In this document: piece after piece, positions 5,031-10,214 of the stretch
How the letters are laid out: every line of letters starts with the position of its first letter
Numbering within the stretch: position 1 is the stretch's first letter
Source of the DNA: an uncultured Streptococcus sp.
GTDB lineage: Bacteria; Bacillota; Bacilli; Lactobacillales; Streptococcaceae
Reading direction: 5' to 3'
Length of the DNA: 10,214 nucleotides
NCBI RefSeq assembly: GCF_938036805.1
Contig: NZ_CALHWC010000135.1
Coordinates: 1-10,214 of the forward strand
Program-made: the position numbers and the translations under genes
Notes under the pieces: generated by a model
Databases searched by the model: none
The model's input: the letters and a program-made list of their open reading frames with translations, nothing else
Told to the model about the DNA's origin: nothing

Positions 5031-6113
5031 CTAATCAAAATACAACAAGTCTTTGCTAGTTTCGGTGAAGAGTTCAAAACCATTCTTAGTGACATAGCCG
5101 CAGTCTTCGATGCGGACACCGACCTTGCCAGGGATGTAGATGCCAGGCTCAACAGAGAAGCACATGCCTTCTTCGATGACCATGTCGTTGCTCTCCATGA
5201 TGGATGGAAATTCGTGGACATCCATACCGATACCGTGTCCAAGGCGGTGGTTAAAGTATTCGCCATAACCAGCTTTTTCGATGACCTGCCGTGCTGCGCG
5301 GTCTACTTCATGAGCTGTGACGCCTGGCTTGATAAAGTCAAGTGCAGCTTGTTGGGCTTCCAGAGTCAGATAGTAGATATCTTTTTTGAACTGGTCTGGC
5401 TGGCCGACAGCGACGGTCCGTGTCATATCGCTGGCGTAGCCATTGACCATGCAGCCCAAGTCAAAGAGGAGGAGGGCATTGTTTTCGATTTTATTGGCTC
5501 CGGGAATGCCGTGCGGATTAGCTGCGTTATTGCCTGTCAGAACCATGGTTTCAAAGCTCATCTCATAGCCTTCTCGCTTAATAGCAAAGTCGATTTGAGC
5601 GATGATGTCTGTTTCAGTATTTTCTAGTGAAATATTGTCAAAACCGATATTGACAGCCTTGTCAGCATACTTGCCAGCTACCAGCATTTTCTGGATTTCG
5701 TCGGCTGATTTGATCAGGCGCAAGCGGTTGATGTAAGGAGTCAAATTGACAAATTCAGCCCCATTAAAAACAGTACGCAGGCCGTGGTACTTAGTTAAAA
5801 TGAGATTGTCAAACTCGACCGCTACTTGTTTGAAGGATTGAGATGGAAGGGAAGCTTTGATCTTTTCCCAAGGATTTTCAGAATCGACATAGCCGACAAC
5901 CTGAAAATCTACGGTAGAGGAAGCGCGCTCAACTTCCAGTGCTGGTACGAAAAGAAGTGGCTCATGGTCAGTGTAGACGAATAGGAACATCTGGCGTTCA
6001 TGTGGGTCGCTGTAAAAGCCTGTTAGGTAATGAATGGTTACAGGATCGGAGATTACAGCTACATCCTGCTTTTCATTTTCAAGATAAGTGATGATTTGAT
6101 TGATTTTTGTCAT
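5031..6113 (-). CDS. pepQ: Xaa-Pro dipeptidase (M24 metallopeptidase)
   Basis: 360 residues, typical for PepQ. The creatinase-like N-terminal domain covers ~1-130 and the pita-bread M24 catalytic domain ~137-360. The five metal ligands are present: D218 (FDLG), D229 (SDMTRT), H293 (HGIGMDVHE), E322 (VEPGIY) and E336 (RIED). It hydrolyses X-Pro dipeptides in the cytoplasm, completing use of proline-rich peptides. The ATG at 6111-6113 has AAGAAGG on the minus strand (6121-6127) eight bases upstream. PepP is the alternative, but length and motifs favour PepQ. The gene is monocistronic, convergent with ogt and divergent from vicR; in several lactic acid bacteria pepQ is instead beside ccpA, which is not seen here. 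Confidence 0.9.
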   Translation of the reverse strand: MTKINQIITYLENEKQDVAVISDPVTIHYLTGFYSDPHERQMFLFVYTDHEPLLFVPALEVERASSTVDFQVVGYVDSENPWEKIKASLPSQSFKQVAVEFDNLILTKYHGLRTVFNGAEFVNLTPYINRLRLIKSADEIQKMLVAGKYADKAVNIGFDNISLENTETDIIAQIDFAIKREGYEMSFETMVLTGNNAANPHGIPGANKIENNALLLFDLGCMVNGYASDMTRTVAVGQPDQFKKDIYYLTLEAQQAALDFIKPGVTAHEVDRAARQVIEKAGYGEYFNHRLGHGIGMDVHEFPSIMESNDMVIEEGMCFSVEPGIYIPGKVGVRIEDCGYVTKNGFELFTETSKDLLYFD

Positions 6114-6138
6114 AGTTCAACCTTCTTTCTATGCCTCT

Positions 6139-6167
6139 ATTTTTGCAGAAAAAGTGAAAAAAATCAA
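6139..6167 (-). promoter_or_regulatory. Candidate pepQ promoter
   Basis: Read on the minus strand: TTGATT (6167-6162), a 17-bp spacer ending in TGC, then AAAAAT (6144-6139). The match to consensus is moderate but spacing is ideal and a TGn extension is present. The leader to the ATG would be about 20 nt. Confidence 0.4.
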
Positions 6168-6286
6168 GACTTTTAGCGAGGATTCCTTATCCTTGGCTGA
6201 AATTTTTGAGAGAAAGAAAGTTAGTGTGAAATTTTTATAAGAATCTTGGAATACAGTGTGCGAAAATAGTATTTTTTTAAGGAAAA

Positions 6287-6297
6287 TTTGATATAAT
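6287..6297 (+). promoter_or_regulatory. Extended -10 promoter of the vicRKX operon
   Basis: TTTG (6287-6290), A, TATAAT (6292-6297) is a full TNTGN-TATAAT. There is no convincing -35. The predicted start is about 6304, with a leader of ~73 nt to the vicR ATG. I see no tandem TGTWAH-N5-TGTWAH VicR box here. Confidence 0.75.
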
Positions 6298-6376
6298 AGT
6301 GCTTATGGAGCAGTAGGACAAATACAAAAACAATAGATGTCTAAGCTTAAAAATTGTATAGATATGAAGGTAAAAA

Positions 6377-7078
6377 ATGAAAAAAATATTAGTTGTAGAT
6401 GACGAGAAGCCAATCTCGGACATTATAAAGTTTAACATGGCTAAGGAAGGCTATGAAGTACTGACAGCCTTTGATGGTAAGGAAGCTCTAGAAATGTTTG
6501 AAGCAGAGCAACCGGATATTTTGATTCTGGATTTGATGTTGCCAGAAGTGGACGGACTGGATGTTGCTCGGACCATTCGCAAGACCAGCAATGTGCCGAT
6601 TATTGTACTTTCGGCTAAAGATAGCGAGTTTGATAAGGTAATTGGTCTGGAAATCGGAGCTGACGACTATGTGACCAAGCCCTTTTCAAATCGTGAATTA
6701 TTGGCTCGGGTCAAGGCCTTGTTGCGCCGTTCTGAACTAATCCCAGATAGTCACGTGGACGAGAGCAGTCCAAAGGAACTGTTTATTGGGGATTTGCAGA
6801 TTCTTCCAGATGCTTTTGTGGTGAAAAAACATGGGAAAGAATTGGAATTGACCCATCGTGAATTTGAACTCTTGCACCATTTGGCTACTCATGTTGGTCA
6901 GGTTATGACGCGTGAGCACTTGCTGGAAACCGTCTGGGGCTATGATTACTTTGGAGATGTGCGGACAGTCGATGTGACCATTCGTCGTCTGCGCGAAAAA
7001 ATCGAAGATACTCCAAGCCGTCCGGAGTATATCCTGACTCGCCGCGGTGTCGGTTATTACATAAGAAATAATGATTGA
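6377..7078 (+). CDS. vicR: Response regulator VicR (WalR), OmpR/PhoB family
   Basis: 233 residues. The receiver domain (1-~120) has the acidic pocket D8-D9, phosphoacceptor D52 in LILDLMLPEVDG, S79 (VLSAKD), Y98 and K101 (YVTKPF). The C-terminal winged-helix DNA-binding domain (~130-230) has ELTHREFELL, the recognition-helix region VRTVDVTIRRLREKIE and the RRGVGY wing. VicR is the essential regulator of cell-wall homeostasis in streptococci, known to control wall hydrolase genes such as pcsB. The ATG at 6377 is supported by AAGG at 6367-6370. The stop overlaps the vicK start by 8 bp (ATGATTGA), implying translational coupling. Confidence 0.97.
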   Translation: MKKILVVDDEKPISDIIKFNMAKEGYEVLTAFDGKEALEMFEAEQPDILILDLMLPEVDGLDVARTIRKTSNVPIIVLSAKDSEFDKVIGLEIGADDYVTKPFSNRELLARVKALLRRSELIPDSHVDESSPKELFIGDLQILPDAFVVKKHGKELELTHREFELLHHLATHVGQVMTREHLLETVWGYDYFGDVRTVDVTIRRLREKIEDTPSRPEYILTRRGVGYYIRNND

Positions 7079-8435
7079 AACGCTAAAAGAATTTGTGCTT
7101 TCTCCTGACTTTGTCTTTTCACTGATTGTTGTCGGCTTTATCATCGTTGTGGCTCTTTTACTTCTGGAAAATCGACGAGATACTCAAAAGCTGGTGCAGT
7201 TAAATCAAAAGATCAAGGGATTGATCGCAGGAGATTATTCGGAAGTTTTAGATATGCAGGGCAGTCCTGAAATCACGGACATGACCAATTCCATCAATGA
7301 TCTCTCTGAAGTGATTCGCCTGACGCATGAAAATTTGGAGCAAGAGACCAAGCGTCTATCCAGCATCTTGTCTTATATGACGGACGGGGTGCTTGCGACC
7401 AATCGTCGAGGGCAGATTATCACCATCAATGACATGGCAACCAAGCAATTGGGTGTCAAACGTGATGATGTCCTTAATACCAGTATTTTAGATTTGCTGG
7501 ATATTGCTGATGAGTACGATCTACGCGAATTGATCACCAAGGTTCCAGAATTGACCATTGATTCTCAAGATGAAAATGGTGAATATGTAAGCCTGCGGGT
7601 TCGATTTGCCTTGATCAGACGGGAGTCAGGCTTTATATCAGGGCTGGTAGCAGTGCTGCATGATACAACGGAGCAGGACAAGGAAGAACGGGAGCGTCGG
7701 CTTTTCGTTTCCAATGTTAGCCATGAATTGCGGACGCCTCTAACCAGTGTAAAATCCTATCTAGAAGCCTTGGATGATGGCGCTCTGTCAGAGCCTGTTG
7801 CACCTGAATTTGTCAAAGTCTCACTAACTGAGACAAACCGGATGATGCGGATGGTGACGGACTTACTTAGCTTATCGCGGATTGATAATAATACCAGCCA
7901 TCTGGATGTTGAGCTGACCAATTTTACGGCCTTTATCACCTATATCCTCAACCGTTTTGATAAGATAAAAAATCAGGATGAGACCAAAAAATATGAGATT
8001 ATTAGGGATTATTCAATTACGCCGATTTGGGTAGAGATTGATACGGATAAGATGACCCAGGTGATTGATAATATCATGAACAATGCCATCAAGTATTCAC
8101 CTGATGGTGGGACGATTACGGTTTCTGTGAGAACAACAGACGTCCAGCTGATTCTTTCGATTTCCGATGAAGGTTTGGGCATTCCCAAGCAGGATCTGCC
8201 AAAGATTTTTGATCGTTTCTATCGGGTGGATAAGGCCCGCAGTCGAGCCCAGGGAGGAACGGGCTTGGGTCTGGCTATTGCTAAAGAAATTATCAAGCAG
8301 CATCATGGCTTTATCTGGGCTAAGAGCGAGTACGGTAAGGGTTCGACCTTTACCATCGTCCTTCCTTATGATAATGACGCTGTCCGTTTGGATGACTGGG
8401 AAAATGAAGAGAATATAGAAAGTGAACATGACTAA
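7071..8435 (+). CDS. vicK: Sensor histidine kinase VicK (WalK)
   Basis: 454 residues. One membrane segment (~13-33) follows a ~12-residue N-terminus, so there is no real extracellular sensor domain, unlike the two-segment Bacillus WalK. HAMP covers ~35-87, PAS ~92-200, and HisKA has phosphorylated H218 in SNVSHELRTPLTS. The ATPase domain has the N-box NIMNNAIKYS (334-343), G1 DEGLGIP (366-372), an F-box near DRFYRVDKARSR, and G2 GTGLGLA (396-402). It ends in an acidic tail. It phosphorylates and dephosphorylates VicR; signals are presumably sensed in or under the membrane and by PAS. Overlaps of 8 bp at both ends tie it to vicR and vicX. Confidence 0.97.
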   Translation: MIETLKEFVLSPDFVFSLIVVGFIIVVALLLLENRRDTQKLVQLNQKIKGLIAGDYSEVLDMQGSPEITDMTNSINDLSEVIRLTHENLEQETKRLSSILSYMTDGVLATNRRGQIITINDMATKQLGVKRDDVLNTSILDLLDIADEYDLRELITKVPELTIDSQDENGEYVSLRVRFALIRRESGFISGLVAVLHDTTEQDKEERERRLFVSNVSHELRTPLTSVKSYLEALDDGALSEPVAPEFVKVSLTETNRMMRMVTDLLSLSRIDNNTSHLDVELTNFTAFITYILNRFDKIKNQDETKKYEIIRDYSITPIWVEIDTDKMTQVIDNIMNNAIKYSPDGGTITVSVRTTDVQLILSISDEGLGIPKQDLPKIFDRFYRVDKARSRAQGGTGLGLAIAKEIIKQHHGFIWAKSEYGKGSTFTIVLPYDNDAVRLDDWENEENIESEHD

Positions 8436-9228
8436 GGGATTTCAATATAGTATTCTAGCATCGGGCTCGAGCGGCAATTGCTTTTATCTGGAAACAGCCC
8501 AAAAACGCTTGCTTGTTGATGCTGGTTTATCAGGGAAAAAGATTACGAGCCTTTTGAGTGAAATTGATCGCAAACCAGAGGATTTAGATGCTATTTTGGT
8601 CACCCATGAGCATAAGGATCACATCCATGGTGTGGGGGTTTTGGCGCGTAAGTACAATCTAGACATTTATGCCAACGAAGCAACCTGGCGAGCGATGGAA
8701 AAGGACTTGGGCAAGCTAGATGCCAGTCAGAAGCATATCTTTGAAATGGGGAAGATGAAGACTTTTGGCGATTTAGATGTCGAAAGTTTTGGAGTTAGCC
8801 ACGATGCGGCTGCTCCTCAGTTTTACCGCTTTATGAAGGATGACAAGAGCTTTGTCATGCTGACGGATACGGGCTATGTCAGTGACCGCATGGCTGGAGT
8901 GATTGAGAATGCGGATGCTTATTTGATTGAGAGCAACCATGATATCGAGATTCTCCGGAGCGGTGCCTATCCGTGGAGTCTGAAACAGCGGATCCTGTCT
9001 GACTTGGGGCACTTATCCAACGAAGACGGTGCAGAGACCATGATTCGCACCCTTGGCAATCGCACCAAGCGCATCTATCTGGGGCATTTGAGTAAGGAAA
9101 ATAATATCAAGGAGCTGGCTCATATGACCATGGTCAATCAACTGGCTCAAGCTGACTTGCCAGTGGGGCATGATTTCCAAGTCTTTGATACTTCTCCTGA
9201 TACAGCGACGCCTTTGGTAAATATCTAA
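8428..9228 (+). CDS. vicX: Metallo-beta-lactamase-fold protein VicX (WalJ/YycJ)
   Basis: 266 residues from ATG 8428. The MBL fold begins with YSILASGSSGNCFYLE. The metal motif is THEHKDH (59-65: H60, H62, D64, H65), followed by SHDAAA, LTDTGY and GHLSKENN, which supply further ligands. The family is conserved with VicRK/WalRK. It is predicted to be a metal-dependent hydrolase, perhaps a nuclease; in streptococci it influences the output of the Vic system but is not essential. I chose ATG 8428 because ATGACTAA overlaps the vicK stop by 8 bp exactly as vicR/vicK do, and AGAAAG (8417-8422) lies five bases before it. The in-frame GTG at 8422 would add only two residues and cannot be excluded. No yycH or yycI genes follow, as usual in streptococci. 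Confidence 0.94.
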   Translation: MTKGFQYSILASGSSGNCFYLETAQKRLLVDAGLSGKKITSLLSEIDRKPEDLDAILVTHEHKDHIHGVGVLARKYNLDIYANEATWRAMEKDLGKLDASQKHIFEMGKMKTFGDLDVESFGVSHDAAAPQFYRFMKDDKSFVMLTDTGYVSDRMAGVIENADAYLIESNHDIEILRSGAYPWSLKQRILSDLGHLSNEDGAETMIRTLGNRTKRIYLGHLSKENNIKELAHMTMVNQLAQADLPVGHDFQVFDTSPDTATPLVNI

Positions 9229-9243
9229 TCGTCAGTCGCTCAG

Positions 9244-9424
9244 AAAGAGGCTGCGACAAAAGTCCTAGCCTCTCAATTGTCTTTGGATTTTCGAGCAAGA
9301 CGCAGTGGTTGAGTGGGCTCTACTAGGCTGATTTCATCAGCTTTTACAGCCCTACTCAACTGTGCGGAGGTGGGACGACGAAATCGAATTCTAACGAATT
9401 ACCGATTTCTGTCCCACTCTCTTT
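9244..9424. repeat. ~181-bp MITE-like intergenic repeat with three hairpins
   Basis: This fills most of the 324-bp gene-free stretch after vicX. The ends are imperfect inverted repeats: 9244-9265 matches the reverse complement of 9403-9424 at 16 of 22 positions (AAAGAG..TG.GACA.AA.TC). Inside are three successive foldbacks: 9247-9272 (GAGGCT..GAC against GTC..AGCCTC), 9308-9360 (GTTGAGT and GGGCT against AGCCC and ACTCAAC, enclosing GCTGAT/ATCAGC), and 9370-9417 (GTGGGAC, GAAATCG, AATTC against their complements). I recall near-identical sequences scattered between genes in viridans streptococci, but cannot verify that here. No clear target-site duplication is visible. The short frames through it look non-coding. 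Confidence 0.7.
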
Positions 9425-9426
9425 TT
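9370..9426 (+). terminator. Terminator formed by the right hairpin of the repeat
   Basis: The long stem at 9370-9417 (7 bp GTGGGAC/GTCCCAC, 7 bp GAAATCG/CGATTTC, 5 bp AATTC/GAATT with small internal loops) is followed by CTCTC and T5 (9422-9426). It probably provides the 3' end for vicRKX transcripts, since no other terminator follows vicX. Confidence 0.55.
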
Positions 9427-9485
9427 AGGATTGACAAGGATTGCTTTTTATGGGAAACTAGTTCTATGTTTTTTAGCCTGTTTTT

Positions 9486-9491
9486 TATACT
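9486..9491 (+). promoter_or_regulatory. Candidate -10 for the DUF454 gene
   Basis: TATACT is the best -10 between the repeat and the gene. No TG extension is present and the -35 region is poor; the TTGACA at 9431-9436 is too far upstream to pair with it. The leader would be about 55 nt. Confidence 0.3.
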
Positions 9492-9552
9492 AGAAAGGAA
9501 GCTAAAGAATAAAATTGAAGAATGACTATGAAAACGTATGTTAGGAGACCAA

Positions 9553-9912
9553 ATGCGCTTGATTTATTTTGTGATCGCCTGTCTATCTTTGGCTTTAGGA
9601 GTGCTGGGGATTTTTCTACCCCTTCTTCCTACGACTCCTTTTTTACTTTTGTCTATTGCTTGCTTTTCACGTAGCTCCAAGCGGATTGAGAATTGGCTTT
9701 ATCACACCAAAATGTATCAAATCTATGTCGCAGATTTTCGGGAGACAGGTTCGATTGCCAAGGAGCGGAAGAAAAAGATTATCGTGTCCATCTATATCTT
9801 GATGGGAATTTCTATTGCGTTAGCTCCAATAATTTGGGTGAAAATTTTCTTGTTCGCCCTGACAATCTTTATTACTTATTACCTTTTCAAGGTCATCCCA
9901 GATAAGGAATAG
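9553..9912 (+). CDS. DUF454 (YbaN) family small inner-membrane protein
   Basis: 119 residues from ATG 9553. Hydrophobic segments lie at ~3-21 and ~23-38, then a cationic loop (residues 40-76, with FSRSSKRIENWLY and KERKKK), then segments at ~76-93 and ~95-112. The signature GVLGIFLPLLPTTPFLLLS followed by CFSRSS is the DUF454 hallmark. The function of the family is unknown. The start was placed at 9553 because AGGAG (9543-9547) is five bases upstream; the in-frame ATG at 9538 lacks a site and would put that AGGAG inside the coding region. It stands between the vicX-side repeat and rnc as a probable monocistronic gene closed by its own terminator. Confidence 0.88.
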   Translation: MRLIYFVIACLSLALGVLGIFLPLLPTTPFLLLSIACFSRSSKRIENWLYHTKMYQIYVADFRETGSIAKERKKKIIVSIYILMGISIALAPIIWVKIFLFALTIFITYYLFKVIPDKE

Positions 9913-9940
9913 ACCGGGAATTACGCTAAGAAGACAAGTA

Positions 9941-9966
9941 AACAAGTGCGTTGGCACTTGTTTTTT
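9941..9966 (+). terminator. Strong intrinsic terminator after the DUF454 gene
   Basis: AACAAGTGC (9941-9949), loop GTTG, GCACTTGTT (9954-9962): a perfect 9-bp stem running into T6 (9961-9966). Confidence 0.92.
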
Positions 9967-9974
9967 GGTATAAT
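9964..9974 (+). promoter_or_regulatory. Extended -10 promoter of rnc fused to the preceding terminator
   Basis: TTTG (9964-9967), G, TATAAT (9969-9974) matches TNTGN-TATAAT. The terminator T-run supplies the first bases of the extended element. TTGGCA (9951-9956) resembles a -35 but the spacing is only 12 bp. Predicted start is about 9981. Confidence 0.75.
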
Positions 9975-10021
9975 GGTAGATAGTTCACAAAGAACATCAT
10001 TTTAGAAAGGATGGATGGAAC

Positions 10022-10047
10022 TCATGCTCTGCCTTGGCCTAGCATGA
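10022..10047 (+). other. Hairpin in the rnc mRNA leader
   Basis: TCATGCT (10022-10028) and AGCATGA (10041-10047) are perfect 7-bp arms. After symmetric CT/CT mismatches the stem can continue with GCC/GGC. It ends ten bases before the rnc ATG and covers the area just upstream of the ribosome binding region. It also exactly contains a seven-codon frame (ATG 10024 to TGA 10047). Confidence 0.6.
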
Positions 10048-10057
10048 AAAAGAAACT

Positions 10058-10214
10058 ATGGAACATTTAAAAGATGCACTGCTGGAGCAGTTTGGGCTGG
10101 TGTTTGAAGACAGTAGTCTGCTAGAGACCGCTTTTACTCACACCAGCTATGCCAATGAGCACCGCCTCTTAAAAATTTCACACAATGAACGCCTGGAATT
10201 TTTAGGAGACGCTG
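10058..10214 (+). CDS. rnc: Ribonuclease III (3' truncated by window edge)
   Basis: Only the first 52 residues are present. The sequence ETAFTHTSYANEHR and the catalytic signature HNERLEFLGDA (residues 42-52; E46 and D51 are expected metal-binding residues) identify the RNase III endonuclease domain; the dsRNA-binding domain would follow outside the window. RNase III processes rRNA precursors and double-stranded mRNA regions. The start at 10058 is the only in-frame ATG and matches the expected N-terminal length; its ribosome binding site is weak (AAAGAAA). In streptococci such as S. mutans I recall rnc following the vic operon and preceding smc. Confidence 0.95.
   Translation, partial: MEHLKDALLEQFGLVFEDSSLLETAFTHTSYANEHRLLKISHNERLEFLGDA

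Noticed and set aside
5214..5627. 137-codon plus-strand frame inside pepQ
   Set aside because: It lies antisense to a complete pepQ with all metal ligands, and its own product has no domain.
6222..6240. TGTGAAATTTTT resembling a Rex operator upstream of vicR
   Set aside because: Only the left half matches; the right half (ATAAG) does not complete the TTCACAA arm.
6337..6402. 21-codon frame in the vicR leader overlapping the vicR start out of frame
   Set aside because: No ribosome binding site is present, and the vicR start itself has a good one. Chance frame.
9313..9525. 70-codon plus-strand frame within the intergenic repeat
   Set aside because: It runs through the hairpins of the repeat, has no ribosome binding site and no recognisable domain. 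It is a by-product of the repeat sequence.
9528..9543. Possible catabolite-response element (ATGAAAACGTATGTTA) before the DUF454 gene
   Set aside because: The left half fits the cre consensus, but the right half lacks the required C and A positions (13 of 16 overall), so CcpA binding is not supported.

Overview
The window looks like chromosomal core-genome DNA of a viridans Streptococcus, most likely of the sanguinis/gordonii group. The evidence is a complete vicR-vicK-vicX operon with the single-membrane-segment VicK typical of streptococci, an rnc start almost identical to what I remember of streptococcal RNase III, TGn-TATAAT extended -10 promoters, moderate-to-low GC, and a ~180-bp intergenic repeat of a kind I associate with streptococci. 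The species call is inference. There is no CRISPR array, tRNA, rRNA, phage or intact insertion sequence.

Left part (1-2844): the 3' two thirds of a large FtsX/MacB-type ABC transporter permease with an extracellular coiled coil (it runs off the left edge), a terminator, and a calcineurin-like metallophosphoesterase gene whose extended -10 promoter sits directly behind that terminator.

Centre-left (2833-5030): an apparent redox/electrophile-defence unit. It holds an Rrf2-family repressor, a two-domain VOC (CatE/glyoxalase-like) protein and an O6-alkylguanine-DNA alkyltransferase (ogt). The rrf2 promoter and the VOC-gene promoter carry the same inverted-repeat operator, (T/C)GTAA-N9-TTACA, in exactly the same register over the -35 box. 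A second copy at the VOC promoter lies 42 bp (four helical turns) downstream. This points to an autoregulated Rrf2 circuit controlling the VOC gene and probably ogt. It is the most interesting signal in the window.

Centre (5031-6113): pepQ (Xaa-Pro dipeptidase) on the minus strand, converging on ogt through a shared bidirectional terminator and diverging from vicR.

Right part (6289-9228): the vicRKX (walRKJ) operon, encoding the essential cell-wall response regulator, its PAS-containing histidine kinase and a metallo-beta-lactamase-fold protein. Consecutive genes overlap by 8 bp.

Far right (9229-10214): a ~181-bp MITE-like element folded into three successive hairpins, a small DUF454/YbaN membrane protein gene, a strong terminator fused to the next promoter, and the first 52 codons of rnc (RNase III), preceded by a perfect-armed hairpin that may be an autoregulatory site.
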